Shown piece by piece: positions 11,729 to 25,149 of a DNA stretch of 64,000 bases. Position numbers and translations under genes: made by a program. The DNA is from Strongylocentrotus droebachiensis (lineage: Eukaryota; Echinodermata; Echinoidea; Camarodonta; Strongylocentrotidae), in NCBI GenBank assembly GCA_035222895.1, contig JAVYIG010007859.1, positions 1 to 64,000 on the forward strand. Direction: 5' to 3'. The stretch's first letter is position 1. Every line of letters starts with the position of its first letter. The notes beneath the pieces are model-generated. The model did no database searches and was not told where the DNA came from. It saw nothing but the letters and a program-made list of their open reading frames with translations.

Positions 11729-13168
11729 GTCGCTCATATATCCATTATGCATTCATGTGTGTAAGTGAATGTATGTTCATTTCACCCCCCATCTCTATCT
11801 TTCTTTCTTTGTTACCTTTCACTGACTCAATTATTCGTCACTCCACTCCTGCATTCACGTTGCGCTCAGATGTGCCCCGATCCCTCTCAAATGTCACCAC
11901 ACTACTCCCTAACCTTAACCATGCGGGGAAAGAACACTTTCCTGCCTTCTCCCTCCCCCTTCCACTCCCCTTACCCCATCATACCATGGACCTACTAATC
12001 ATAGCTAGTCACTATCCCTTAGCTATAAGTAGAAACAGTGGCACTGGTAATCAGCGTGTTACTGTCTCCTCTCCCACGGGGGGTTTCCCCGTTAACTGTT
12101 CGACTCATGTTCGAGGAAGAGCATCATTTCCAGCAGAGCGAACACAGTTCATCCCCAGGAGTTCATCTCCTGATGTGTCCGACTACTGACTCGGTTCAAG
12201 TGAATATTGAGGTCTGGTTGAGGTTAAAGATAATATGTATCTATCTTAATATTACTCCATTCATTTATGTATTTATTTATTGTTCATTTAAGTATACATC
12301 TGTTGATTAATTAATTTATTTATTTATTCATAATCATTTTCATTTTCATTTTTTTTTTATTTTATTTTTTTTTCAATTTATATTTATTTATCTATTTATG
12401 TTTTTCATTAATTGATGTCTTCATTTCTCGATCTATCTTTTTATTTTGAGGAGGTCTTTTTTCTGTCTGGCTGGAGTATAGATATAGTTTCTATGAGCAT
12501 GACAAGACAAAGCACACCGAGCCCTATAGATATGACTTATGAGCTTTTGCAGGACTCGATGTACTCACAAAATGACGACGAATGCTATTGCTTTTACGTT
12601 TCATTATAAGTTGATCAATATCGCATCGATTTAGTAGGTAGACCATCTATATAGGCCTCATATTTTACAGCTTAGTTGTACTTTTATATTCGTGAGGGCG
12701 AAAAGACCATCTGGTCTTACGCTGGAAATCCAGAAGGCGCTTCCAGAAACAGGCAGTGAGAAAAGCTGAATAGGGAGGGGGCGGTGTTGTGACCCTTCAT
12801 CTGTTTTCGGATACGTCACTGCTATTTTTTAAAAGATGACTTCATCCAAACTGAAGAAAAAAAATATACAAAGCGCAAAAGCAAATACAACTAGATAAAC
12901 ACTGTATATAGATTTGATGCTGAAAAGGGGGAGAAAACAACCATTAGTCATGGTCAATTTACCAAGCTAATTAAAAAGGGCTGGGTGTAATATGCTATCG
13001 GTATCCTGTTTTTAAAATTCATTCGCGCATTTCGTCGAAATACATATCACGTTTGAAATAGATGGTCATGCATGGCATACTAATTATAGAGAAATTAATA
13101 ATAACCTCTAATAATCTCACTGCTGATTTTCAAACTAAAGGTCGAGGTTACGACTCTTGAGTCAGTTT
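11728..13168. other. Unique DNA with TTTA/ATTT low-complexity stretch
   Basis: Bases 12255-12415 are nearly pure A/T with ATTT and TTCATTTT units. No gene recognised elsewhere. Confidence 0.45.
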
Positions 13169-14195
13169 AAGAGAGAGAGAGAGAAAGAGAGAGAGAGGGA
13201 AAAGAGATTGTCATCGCATATCATCGATGTCGTTGACCCCACAATATCTATTTCAAGTAAACACCAACTACGCATAACTAATGAGTTAGGTCATTCGTAT
13301 CAATCAAATAACAATTTGATGACTCTTGCCAAAAATGTGAGCGAATTTCCATATTTGTACCTCTGCGATCGAGTACCGATGCATTTTGAACAAAGAAGAA
13401 ATACGTGTACGACTTGTGATGGGAAACGGTACGATGACATGAAGTAACCTCTAGAGACCTAACTGACATCACTAAAAATAAACATAACGACAGACATCTT
13501 TCAAAATCATTTATCCATACCCAAAATATGAAAATTATCAATACGTAGCGCTGAGCTCGCTTTCGCTGCCTCCCCAAATCGTCTGCACGCAGCCGTCTAG
13601 CTAGGCGTAACGAAATTATCCAAACACCGATTCGCGGAATCGTCGAATAGGGTTAATGCGAATTAGCGCACTCACCGAGCGTCGCTCAATTCCGAGAAAT
13701 GCCTATTGCTATCTACATGTACATCTCTACGAGGCGTCGGGAGTCAACGAACCCAGTCGGGGCCTGGGAGATACAGTTCACGTTCGTGTCCATTTAATAT
13801 CGCTTGACTTGAAGTTCGAGGCTTGCTAAAAATAGACATTAAAGCTGTCTATAAGATGCTCTTGGTGTCTTGTAGGCCTGTATGAAGATGTTTTCTTTAA
13901 CTATTTATAGTAGTCGAAGTCACTTTAATTCATAGAAAAGGAAATAATATTGAACACATTTTGCCATTTTCCTATTTACTTATTATGTTTTAACAAGACA
14001 GCGCTAGTAGAAGATGTTTTATTTCTGATTTTTTATAATATGCATATTTGGACAGATATGTATACCCTAAAGTGATCTTAGTCAAAATAATGTCACATAC
14101 ATTTTGGTTGATTTGTGACAAAACATATAAGCTATAAATGAAGATATCCCCTCCTAGCCTCGATGTATGCGCCAAAATAACCCTCTTATTATCTG
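13169..14195. other. Unique DNA with short GA tract
   Basis: A GA tract covers 13169-13200. A patch with higher CG content spans about 13550-13760 but has no recognisable exon or RNA gene. Confidence 0.4.
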
Positions 14196-14569
14196 TTAAA
14201 GGTAAAGACCAGTTATGGTCATGCGATTGCATTGTGAAAGAAACGTTGAGGAATCGATCAGAAAAGGTTGATCATCTAGCATCTAGCATCTGCAAGGTTC
14301 TGGAATCATCAAAATGATAAGAAATTTGGCCCATTCTTCGTAAAGTTACAAGCACTATACACAGAAAGATGTATATGGGCCTACCCTATATCTCTCACAG
14401 ACCATGAGAGAAACAAATTTACCAAATATATGAATTAGTAGGCGGTTTCCCGGCAATTTTTTTATCATCATGTATTAGTCAAAACATATTCTTTCACATG
14501 ATTGGTAATGAGAGCTTCCATTTCATTTTTTGAAATTGGGGCGTTTCCAATACTGGTCTTTACCTTTAA
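14196..14569 (+). mobile_element. MITE-A copy 1 (subfamily 1)
   Basis: The element starts TTAAAGGTAAAGACCAGT and ends with the exact inverse ACTGGTCTTTACCTTTAA. Length is 374 bp with no coding capacity. It is close to the copy at 56978-57376 over its whole length. TTAA at both borders, plus a purine-starting end (AGG), fits Kolobok-like or piggyBac-like TTAA-targeting elements; which one is not settled. Confidence 0.9.
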
Positions 14570-15221
14570 TTGTACCAGACAGCAACTGAACCTCAATATG
14601 AAGTAGTCTTTAACTTTAAGCCGTACAAATATCATTAGACTTAAACGTGTCAATTGAATGTAAACATAAAGGAAATTGAATTCGCAGACTATTCTTACAT
14701 CCACTTAAGATGTGGACTTCGCGAGGATGGCGTGAAATGCACTTTCTTCCAAATCTGCACATCATAATTATAGTGGCTAAGTTTGTTATCTCACCACCCT
14801 CCTCGTTCTCAGGAAAGATACACAATGATTATCGTATTAATCATTTTATTACATTCTAGGCTTCACCCTCGTCCAGTAAAGCTCCTGTGATGTATCAATG
14901 TATGCATACATTCTAAGCATGTACGATCCGATTTAGAGGAAAGAGACTATTTTTGTCACTTGCTATTTCCCCCTCCCTGGATTCTTTGTTTTTCTTGGGT
15001 AAGGATATTTCCTAGAACCGGAGAAAACGCCTCGAGTCATTGCGCTTTTTTAATTTTAGCAGGTGATGGCTTCTTTTAGACCGCTCAAAATAACGCTCAC
15101 ATATTTGTATTTTCTTTTGGAAAAAAGCGGAAGGCGTAAAGAGATTGATGATGAGAAAGGAGAGTGGTGGACACTTCTCCGATAATTGTCTGCTGTTCTA
15201 TCCTCCTCTCACCATTTTTTT
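14570..15221. other. Unique DNA
   Basis: No gene or element recognised. Confidence 0.4.
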
Positions 15222-15366
15222 TTCTCTCTCTCTCTCTGTCAGTCTGTCTCTCTGTCTCTGTTTCTCTGTCTATCTCTGTCTGTCTATATGTCTTTGTGTG
15301 TGCGTGTGGGTTTGTGTGTCTCTCTCTCTCCCTCTCTCTCCCTCTCTCCCTCTCTCTCTCTCTCCA
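15222..15366. repeat. CT/CTGT/GTGT microsatellite
   Basis: A CT-rich core interrupted by a short GTGTGTGCGTGTG segment. Confidence 0.9.
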
Positions 15367-16107
15367 TCGCTCACGTCTCTAGCCCTTTCCCCCCTTACAC
15401 TGACTTTTTAAATTCAAAATTTGGCTTTTTCAATATGCTTATAAAATTATTGTTTCATAAGGTCGCACTAATAATCTCTCTGATCTCTTTTCTTCTTTCT
15501 TCGTGAGGTTTTTACAGTATGTACCATGAATTCTCGGACACGCTTCTTCGCTCGAATTTTAAAAGAAATCCCCCCCCCCCCACTCCCGAACAGTGAAATA
15601 AAAAATAGAAACCAAAAGAAAACGATAACAACTTCTTCCCCAAGGTACACATCGCCTCACTCTCCCTCCTCCGTCTATATTTACGGTAAAATTCATATAC
15701 ATTTAAGTGCATGATCAGAATAGTATCAGGCGCAAGTGTATATTTTTATAGTCAAAAGCAAGGGAAAGTTGCGTGTGTTACCCCGGGCCATGGTACAAAT
15801 TCGATCTATACCTTTTGAAAGAATTTAACCATGCAGGTAGATGCCGTAACTGTTTTTTTACAATTTTGTTCATCTTACCGAGCTGTTATGGGGTTTAACT
15901 CTCTTGGAAATCAGGGGGCATTTCATTATCCCGCCATCTTTCATACCTTTATAAAGGTCACTTGTATTTCGGAGAAATAAGGCGAAAACATGTCACTTTC
16001 AAGGAAAAGAGTCTTAAATAAGATCGCGTTACACGGACCCATTTACATAATCATACTCTCAAGATAGAGCAGAAGGGTAGCGGGAGTGGACAGAGAACAA
16101 AGAGAGC
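15367..16107. other. Unique DNA
   Basis: Contains a C run at 15570-15580; nothing else recognised. Confidence 0.4.
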
Positions 16108-16190
16108 ATGAGAGAGAGAGAGATAGAGAGTGAGAAAGAGATAGAGAGAGTGAGAGAGACATAGACAGACATACAGATACAGAGGGGAAG
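16108..16190. repeat. GA/GATA-rich microsatellite
   Basis: GA units with AGATAGAGAG and ACATAGACAGACATA variants. Confidence 0.85.
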
Positions 16191-16562
16191 GGGAGGTATT
16201 ATACTTACTAGAAGTATAGTCTACATGTAAAGTTGATAGTTATGTTGAAATTTCGCATAATCATCAAATTATCAACAAATAAAAACATCGCAAAAAGTCA
16301 TTAACCTTGTAAATGCTTTGTTATAAGTATAAGTAATATTCGCTTCGTTGTGCCATACCTCCACATAACCTTCCATCATTTTCCGAAAATGCTTCTTGAC
16401 CAATCTAATATCGCGTTTAAATTCTGTTGTTCCAGACTCCTTGCCTTGCTCGGGGATTCCAAGAAATTTCCTCAGCCTCGCGACTGAGCTGCTTCCAAGA
16501 ACCCACCACTTACCGATGTTAAGTAGACCCTTAATTTGGAGGAGACTTAATATCCACCTGCC

Positions 16563-16563
<1 letters not shown>

Positions 16564-16606
<43 letters not shown>
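16564..16606. repeat. (GA)n microsatellite
   Basis: About 20 nearly perfect GA units. Confidence 0.95.
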
Positions 16607-18219
16607 GACTCCGTTATTAGTGCGAGATGGCTGGCTGGTGTGGCGCCAGGATGCATGCAGGGAAGGGGTCACTGACTTGTGGAGGATAGGAGGAGACAGC
16701 AGAAGACATCTTTGTTATCACTTATCAGGGGCATTGATCCATCGTCGGTGATCTGGGAAAGAGGGGAGAGGGGAAAGGGAGGGGGAGGGGGGGGGGGGGT
16801 AGATACAGTGATCCAATAATATTCCTCCCTTTCCCAATATCCACATACCTCTAGTAAAACTGCTACCATTGACGTGAAGCAATAACAATGTTTACCTCCT
16901 TTTTGTTATAGTACAAACTATCCAAACAAAATGTTATACCATTTTCGGCACATATTACCTCATAATTATTACAACAAATACAATGTAGATGCCAAATTTA
17001 GCTGATTAAAGTTTGCTGTGGTATGGCTTTTTAATCTCTTTTCCTTTTCATGTCTTCCGCTCTGAAATGTGTTTTCATAAAGATAATAAAAAACTCGTGT
17101 TTAGTGGTCCGGGGGGGGGGGGGGGGGGTGTTGGAGCACATCCAACTTGAACATTCTAATCTGACATAATAGTATGCGCATTTACAGCCCCCTCCCTCCC
17201 CCCCCCCAAAAAAAAAAGTTTTAAAAATGTGCTCCAAAACTTCCCTATTCACTATGCTCATCCAGCTGCAACCCCGCCCCCTACAAAAAAAAAAAACAGA
17301 AACAGGCAACTGAATCTTGTGATATCCCTCCCCCTTAACAAGTTTGTCAGACACTGTGTCACCCCCCCCCCCCATATCCACCGGCTGAATAATTTGGAAC
17401 CGCCATTGCTCGTGAATTGTATTGTATAGCACTTGATATCTTGTATGTATAATTGCACATTTGAATCATGGAACTGCAATGTGAAACATTTAAAAACGCT
17501 GAGAAAAAACAGTGCTTCGTGGTGTGAAATAGTTTGCGTTGAACTTACCGTGCACTTTAAAATAATCAAATCATTTTATTCGCCCTAATGGATTCATTGT
17601 GGTATTCTAACCAAATACACACACGCACACCTCTGTTAATCCCCTGACTTCGTTACCAATTAAAGAATGCATAAAAAGAAGAAGAACAAAAAAGGATTAC
17701 AAATCCATACCACAGGGACCCTTTGTGACCTAACTTTCGTGAAATGTAAAGAATGTAGTTGGCGTCTAAGCTAATTTTTCACAGTCTGTTGATCGGGTCA
17801 TTATAACAAAATACACCTCTTTCGGTTTTATGCTCACGAACAACTTCCAGGCTTTAGTTAATACTACCACGATTTGACATTCATACGCTTAATGGAGGCA
17901 AATACTGGAATAATGCGTGGTTATTGAAATAATGGAGGTCTTTTGTGCTGTTATTCCGGAATATTGGCCGGGCGCCGAATAAGAAATGATTTTTCGAGCC
18001 CTGCAAAAAAAAAAAACCCGACTTGAATCCATCATGCGATTTCTATGAAAAACCACAGCTTGTGGGTTTTTAAATGTGATCTATTTCACCTTATTTGAAC
18101 TTTGAATGTACATAGAACCTAATGCGAATTTTGCAAGGAAAAGAAGAGGAAGAAAGATCAAGAAATTTAGAATTGCTGGTACTAAGTAATAATTCATAAT
18201 TTACTTATTTTGTCAGTTC
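16607..18219. other. Unique DNA with several G and C runs
   Basis: G18 lies at 17111-17128, with further G or C runs near 16780-16799, 17196-17209 and 17361-17373. No gene recognised. Confidence 0.45.
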
Positions 18220-18729
18220 TTAAAGGTATTACAAAGTTTTGGTATGGGGTCATGAATTTGGTTCAAATTAACATATTGGAAGCATATGCGTTCCTACAAT
18301 ATACATTGATCGTTGTCGCGGTTGAAATCGAGTCTTAAGTTATGAAATTATGAATAATACACTCTTTATGTTGTATAGCTCCCTCTCAAGGTCAAGATAT
18401 TAATTTAGCTATGAAACAATGTTTCTTGACTAAAATCGACCGATTAGCTAGTCACGTTTGGAAATGATATTTCCCAACTACATATTCTGAGATTTTCATG
18501 GTCGCAGCTACCATTGTACGGCCATAGGCGCTATTTGAAATTTATCAAAATTTACCGGGAGCACCGGTAAATGTTTATATTCAATTTTTCTCGAAAACAG
18601 AAGTGTCTTAGGGGCTAATTTTTTTAGTGCTTATAATACATCCACAGGGGCATCCAAATATATCAAAATTGTAAATATTCGCTATCCACCCAATTTTCAA
18701 AATTTCCCAAAACTTTGTATTACCTTTAA
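18220..18729. mobile_element. MITE-C, 510 bp, TTAA-flanked
   Basis: Starts TTAAAGGTATTACAAAG followed by TTTTGG. It ends with the inverse CCAAAAC / TTTGTATTACCTTTAA, giving 22 of 23 matching terminal bases. TTAA is present at both borders, as in MITE-A and MITE-B, but the interior is unrelated. It has no coding capacity. A TTAA-targeting (Kolobok- or piggyBac-like) non-autonomous element is the simplest reading. Confidence 0.85.
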
Positions 18730-20670
18730 AAGGGTACATTACATTATGATAACACGTCCCTTTGCGCCTCCAAAGAATTTTGCAAATATTATTACCCCGG
18801 TCTTTGCTCCGGCTGCTCAGGCCAAGGATTCAAGGAGGTAGGATTTTTTTTCTCCGACTAGGTACCCATTTATTGGTCGGAATGTGTAGAGTAACATCTT
18901 GCCAGAGTTAGTGTTGTGGTGTTCGAACCTAGAACCTTGTGTGGCAGAGTCCTGCCACATGTGGGACATGTGGGACGTTAACGTAATAAAGGAACGTTCT
19001 TCTGACCACGTGTGAAAGAAAATGTTTAGAAGTTAATGGAATTCACTGATTATATGAACAAATGTGTATTTCTTAAGAGTCTCAGAGTTCTCAATATGAT
19101 TTGATTTTAATGATTCAATCTTGCTTAAGCTCATGCACTATATACGTGGGAATATATAGCACAACAGAATACAACATTTTGGTCCAAACTTTCAAACCTA
19201 AATATTTTTCCCCGTGGAAATGGAAAAGAGAAAACCCCCAAATTAACTTTCGCCTTTAATGATATTTCTTTCTTCTAAGGACAAAGATAATACTTCTTTT
19301 TATCATGTGCCATACACGCATATACGCCAGCACTACACGAGTTCTACACATATTGAAAAAAATATATGTTATTAATGAAAGTTTGTTAAACCGTAGTCAA
19401 AGGCTTGCGTGCGAACTTTCTCCTTCAGTCACATCTGATTACACGAAAGTAAATATGAGACAACGTCGGAGAATATAAGATGAGATAATTATGATACTTT
19501 TCCAGTATACATTACGTACGAACTTTTCAATAATGCGGGCTTTCGAAACTCCGTTCCTTCCACGGCTCGCTCCCATGCACATTTCATGATTATTTATACC
19601 GGGAAAATTGATATATTATATGGCAGATACTTTCTATTGAAAACACAACCACCATAAAATTATGAAATACATCCCCCACTTCTCCACCACCCCCCCCCCC
19701 CCCCCCCCCCCACCCAGTCAAAATGAAGACAAAAAGGAAAGACAGCTGTGACTAGTCTACGTGCGAGTATTGGTGTAGGGGCATAATAATATTTCCAGGT
19801 ATTTCTAGGTAATACTTTTTAATGACATCCTTTTTGCTCCTTGCTTTGGTACATTACAAGTATAAATATATCGTTGTTGTTGTTTGTTCTACATTTATTT
19901 CTGCTTACAGTCTAGCGCTTAGAAACTTCGGTGGAAAGCGCTTGATAAGCACCGTTTTTACCCAATTATTATTATTATAGTTAAACACTTGCATTCGATT
20001 GTATTATCTAACTGGCCATTTTTGTTTTCTCTCTTCTTGACTTTCGATTTTGAGCAAGTGATAACCTTGGAAAGGCAAATCGTTTTGATATGTGACACTC
20101 AATTATCCTACATCCATGCATCTGGATCAAATCATATAATATATATATTTTGTTTAAATGAGGCAGATGCCCCCCTCCCCCTTTCCTCCACCACCGCCCG
20201 TGCTCTATAGTAGCTACGCCATTTAGGGACACAGCTAATTAAACAGACATCAAGACCTATTGATATCTCCCTAATACGAAACTACATTATATTCCAAACG
20301 CTTAACTGTTACAAGCTGCAATAGAAATATAACCACTTAATCCAAGCACGATGTCACGAAGTTGTGGTATGGGAATTCCCAAAGAGGAAGCAATGCTCTT
20401 TTTCTTTTTAATGTGTATTGTTCTTCTTACTAAACCGATGCTTGTTCACTGTCTTCGAATCAAAATAATTATTCAATGAGTTTAACAGTTTGGAAGGACT
20501 ATGGTGAAGAAATTTTAACCCTCATAAGAAAGGTCCTGGGTTCGAGACTTGCTCGGTGTTTGCACCCTTGAACGAGGTTTATATTTACTTCCCTCTCGAC
20601 CCATGTTAATAGGTACCAGGCAATGCTGGGGTTGGGATAAAAGCAGGGCCTGCATGAAAGGTAATATTTG
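18730..20670. other. Unique DNA with C22 run and GCGCTT repeat fragment
   Basis: A run of 22 C is at 19690-19711. Bases 19905-19980 carry AGCGCTTAGAAAC and AAAGCGCTTGATAAG followed by ATTATTATT, typical of an old retroelement tail. A C-rich end with GTAGCTACGCCA near 20210 looks like a hAT-end fragment. No gene recognised. Confidence 0.4.
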
Positions 20671-20818
20671 GGACTTTTAGATGTGCACGTCGACATAGTA
20701 GACTGCTACGTGTGACTTCCTTTTAAGGCCCTGGTAGTGCCTTAAAAGGACATCACAGTGCCTTAAAAGGACGTGACACGTAGCAGTCCACTATTTTGAC
20801 GTGCAAATATAAAAGTCC
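20671..20818. mobile_element. Foldback element, 148 bp
   Basis: The left arm (GGACTTTTA, GTGCACGTC, TAGACTGCTACGTG, CCTTTTAAGGC) is matched in inverse order by the right arm (GCCTTAAAAGG, CACGTAGCAGTCCA, GACGTGCA, TAAAAGTCC). The centre repeats the AGTGCCTTAAAAGGAC word. ATATT lies outside both ends and may be a short target duplication. Confidence 0.75.
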
Positions 20819-21242
20819 ATATTGATACTGGCATGGCTGACGAGCTAATTTGGGATAGATAGAATTATGAATACCATCATAAATTATCATATCATAGTTT
20901 ATCATAAATAGATGATTGTCATGTTTTTTAAATTTTCTTTTATTGCCAGTGATTAGCCACGATTATTTTTGACGACGCATTGGAAATTCGTAATACTTCG
21001 CAGCGTACGATCCGTGTTCAGCTGTACTACATTGTAGCTGTCCAGAGCTAAAATCGATTAATACGAGCTAACCTCGATGATCTATATCACTTTTATCTGA
21101 GTTCAAAATTCAGATGGTATACTCGGAAAACGAAAGTATGTTTGACGGAGAGACCTCGACCCAAAACGTTTGGGATAAATGACATGAAGATGGGATATGG
21201 ATGAAAGATATCGATTTTAGGATTTCCTTTCTCACGCCACCC
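20819..21242. other. Unique DNA
   Basis: No gene or element recognised. Confidence 0.4.
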
Positions 21243-21483
21243 TTCTCTCTCTCTCTCTCTCTCTCTTTCTCTACCTCCTTCTCTCTTTTTTTTCTTCTCT
21301 CTCTGTGTCTCTCTAATATCTCTTCTTTTTTATTTCCTTATCTCTCTCTCTCCTTTCCTCTTCCCCCTTTCTCTTTCTTTCTTTCTTTATTCCTCTCTCC
21401 TCTTCTCTCCCCTCCTCCCCTCTCCCCCCTCTGTCACCCTTTCTCCCTTCATCTTATTTTCCTCTCTCCCCTCTCTCTCTCTT
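21243..21483. repeat. CT-rich pyrimidine tract
   Basis: About 240 bases of almost only C and T, with CT, CTTT and CCTCT units. Confidence 0.9.
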
Positions 21484-22058
21484 AAACTGTCTTGATACAT
21501 TTGCCCTTCTTTCTATTTCTACCTCTATCAGTGATAGTATCATTCTCTGCCCATTATACATTCTCTTTCGAAACACTCCCCCCTAGAAACATTCTTTTTT
21601 CGAAGCACATTTTAAAGGGCGGGCAGGGGGACACCCTCCCCCTTTCTGCTAATTTTGATGCGCCCCTGGCCCCTCTCATGAAAATTATTTTTTCCTATCA
21701 TACCAACGACTCAAATGTAATACCCTCCTTCTGCTCCGGGGTTTAATATGGCCTGACATTTTACATACCTAGGTCATGGTGGTGTGTTAATTAATTACTA
21801 CCGGTCCCGTTGCGTGATATATGAGCACATTTGAGGATCATTAATAACAACTTTCATTATCAAAAACCTTTTCACGCAATAGCATATCTAGGGCGGAGGT
21901 TAAACTGAGGAGAGTAAATTATGTTGCAATCTCTGCAATCACGCCCATGTTTGTGTAAAACCTGCCACACTATGGTAATTCTTATTAAACAAACACACAC
22001 ACCCTTACACACAGTTAAACGCACGCCCACACATGCATATATAATAGAGAGGAAGAGA

Positions 22059-22094
<36 letters not shown>

Positions 22095-23585
22095 AAGAGA
22101 GAGATAAAGATATTTCTATTGAGTAATTTGAGTAACAAATGGAACATCTTTCTAACAATAAAATACAAAATAAAGACAGTTGTTTGAAGAGGGCTATTTC
22201 TATCAATATTCATTGATATGATAAATAAATGTAACACTAGATCCTTCGTTTACATTAATCCTCAATGCTTTTTTCTGTACAAACATCATGTCATATCTTA
22301 TTATATTCCAAAGCTCTTCTTATTTTTACTCAAATTACTTCATATCCATCAACGTCACTTCTCCACCCTCACTGTTAAGTAAATTCTGAGATCGCTTGGA
22401 ATACTTCCTCATTTTCCATTCTTCATTTCCTGGGACATTTTCAATGTAACATGAGGTTTATTCGATCTAATTTCCACTTTATTCTTAAGAGCTTTACTTC
22501 CTTCCTCATGCCCTCTTCATATATTTTAATGATATTGTCTTATGATGTTGACGACATCAAGGACTGTAATTGATTAAGTGAATGATAAATTAATTGAGTC
22601 ATTTCAGATCCAAATGTTTGAATAATATTATACCATATATGGGTAGTGAAGAGCATGGTCTAGTGGAATAAAAGCGTTCATTATAATCCTGAACAGGAAT
22701 TATTTGATTAGGGTATAAAGAGAGAAAGAGAGAAAGTTTAGAATGAAGACAAACATACATACAAAAAGATTAGCTTAATGCTTGGCTGACAATACAAACA
22801 TCCTCAAATTAAAAATACTTCGCTATGCTTATGAATACAACAAACCTCATAAGCTATACGTGGGTCTTAGAATGTAAAGTGTGTTTACGATATTTAAAGA
22901 CATGAATAAAGACATTTATTTTCCTTGTCATGAATTTCATTCACAGGTCTGCACGAAGACGGCGACTGTTGTAGTATACAAGTAAGCTAAAATTATGATT
23001 GAAATAAAGCCTTAAAAATTCGAGGTAAAAAACGAGGTTAACCATTAATGCTTGCCTTGTTTCCCTTGTGAATACAAAATAACGGTACAAAGTACTATTG
23101 GGCCTCGTACAAGCAAAGTGACTTTCAGCAAATCAGAATCGGGTATATTTTGGCGTGTTTAAAAAAAGAAAATGTTTTCACAAATGGTCCCTGGTATGAC
23201 TTTTATTGTTAGTTTTGTTAATGAATGTTAATAAATGTTAGTTATGTCAAATAGTGATGGTCAAACGTTTCTCCAGTAGTTTTGCCCTTTTTAGAAGTTC
23301 GTAATGTGCACTCAGATCTGAATTCGTGGTTCCATGCTCCTTGAATTAATAAATATAAATGCTGTGTTCACCGAAGCACTGTAGCATCTTCCAGTCATAT
23401 CGAGATCTATGATGAAACTCCATTTGGATCAAGCTTTAAACCAGTTTAAACCAGCTTGGGCAAAGCATTCAAATAATTTCAAACGGTCTTGACCAAGCTA
23501 TACACCACTAGGTCATTTTCGTAATGTACCAACATTTTATACATGTGCCTATGTACAGCGCCTCGATTATAATTATTTCATTCAC
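21484..23585. other. Unique AT-rich DNA with GA microsatellite
   Basis: A GA tract lies at 22047-22106. GAGCATGGTCTAGTGG near 22652 resembles a tRNA A-box word but no B-box follows. No gene recognised. Confidence 0.4.
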
Positions 23586-23723
23586 CTGTTACTAATAAAA
23601 TGATCTCAATAATCAGAATGCAAATTACATACTTCAGGCAGGACAAACATTATGGCTTGCACTACCAAACATTATGCAATTTGCATTCTGACTAATAAAT
23701 GAAATACATTTATTCGTAACAGC
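23586..23723. mobile_element. Foldback element with ATGCAAAT-bearing arms, 138 bp
   Basis: The left arm contains CTGTTACTAATAAAATG and CAGAATGCAAATT; the right arm is their inverse, AATTTGCATTCTG and CATTTATTCGTAACAG. The arms extend about 45-50 bp with short mismatched parts. Each arm carries an octamer word, ATGCAAAT. No target duplication is certain. Confidence 0.7.
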
Positions 23724-23750
23724 TGACTAAAATAATTCGTATCAAGGCAC

Positions 23751-23945
23751 TTAAACCTATCTGCGCTAGTTTGGCCAGGAGGGATTGGACCTCCCTGCAT
23801 GGTCACTGATAGGTAGTTATCTCATAAAATTAGCTCTCAATTAACATAAGAAACAGGGGATCATGGGGGACAAATGGGTACCGCTTAGGCATTGTTTGCT
23901 ATATAGAGGGCTCAAGTAGCTATGAGTAGTGAAGTGGGGCTTTAA
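23751..23945 (+). mobile_element. MITE-B copy 2
   Basis: 195 bp bounded by TTAA at 23751-23754 and 23942-23945. It carries the family blocks TTTGGCCAGGAGGGATTGGA, CTCTCAATTAACATAAGAAA, CATGGGGGAC and TATAGAGGGCTCAAGTAGCTA. It ends GTGGGGCTTTAA, the inverse of the TTAAAGCCC end seen best in the copy at 49168. Confidence 0.88.
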
Positions 23946-24958
23946 TCAATCTTTCAGCACGTTCGGACCCTTTAACTACAGTATAACCTAATCTATCTCT
24001 TTAATGAACCAACTCTTGAGACACATTGACAGAATGATATCTCTGCTTTGCTTTGCCTTGCCTTGAACAACCTATCCTAGCTCTCAGAGATATAATTGTT
24101 TCAGGCTTTCTAATTATAACCACCTCCAGGAAATGTCCGCATTCTCGTTACGGTCGAAAGTGCAAGAACTATTTCAACCTGTCACAGGCCAAGCCGGGCG
24201 CCTAGTGGTATTTTCTTTTTGGTCGAGCGAGGCTCTTGATTTAAAAACTTCCCACCATTAAACTTACTGGTTAGGAAGCAGGAAGGTCCCGCCTGTTCCT
24301 CTGATAACCTCCTCATTCGCTTTCACTGTTATTTCTCTCAACTCTCTCTATCCCGTATTATTTCCTCTCAGTGTGGAAGTAAAACCTGGCAATCACTGTA
24401 CCAGCAGAAACAATAGTCCAATCTCCCCTCGATGAATTACTTTCCCACTTATCCCAAGTAAAACAAAAGACGAGCTGAAAGTTAAACAAAAAATGGACAC
24501 AGGCGTTGATTAGATAAAGTTTTGATGACTTTTGGGAAGAGGAAATCGCAGAGGAATGTAAAGCTCGTTTAAGAATTAATTAGCAAAGGTGAATCCAGGT
24601 TTATTAATAATTAGAGTACGATTCAGGGGTCAGTGAGCTTCACGAAATCTTTGGTTGAATAATTTGATTTAATTCATAAAAAATAAAGATTATATGACAA
24701 TGTTTGACAAAGAACGTAATCACAATTGAACGAACTTAATTGAATTGAATTGCATAAGGTCCATGCTTTTCTCTCATTGAATAATTGTGTGATAATTATA
24801 TCCCAAACATATACAAGCATCTTCTCTTGCCCCCATACTGTCCGACTTTTATCTAATTTAGTTCCTGACCAATATCTACATTTCTCTCCCACAAATTATA
24901 CCTCCAGCTTCGCCTACATTCTTTTGAAACCTGATTGAAAATCAGATTCTGGGGGTCC
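23946..24958. other. Unique DNA
   Basis: Contains a short TTTGCC repeat near 24055; no gene or element recognised. Confidence 0.4.
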
Positions 24959-25149
24959 TTAAAGACCGTCAATACTACTGGGCCAGAAGGGATTAGACCA
25001 CACAGCGAGGTCACTGACAGGTGTCTATTTTAACTCAGCTCTGAACTAACATAAGAAAAAGAGGATCATGGGGGACCAACAGGCACCGATTGGGGAAGTT
25101 TTCTATATAGAGGGAGCAAGTAGCTACAAGTAGGACAGTGGGGCTTTAA
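24959..25149 (+). mobile_element. MITE-B copy 3
   Basis: 191 bp with TTAA at both ends and the same internal blocks as the copy 1 kb upstream, in the same orientation. Confidence 0.88.
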
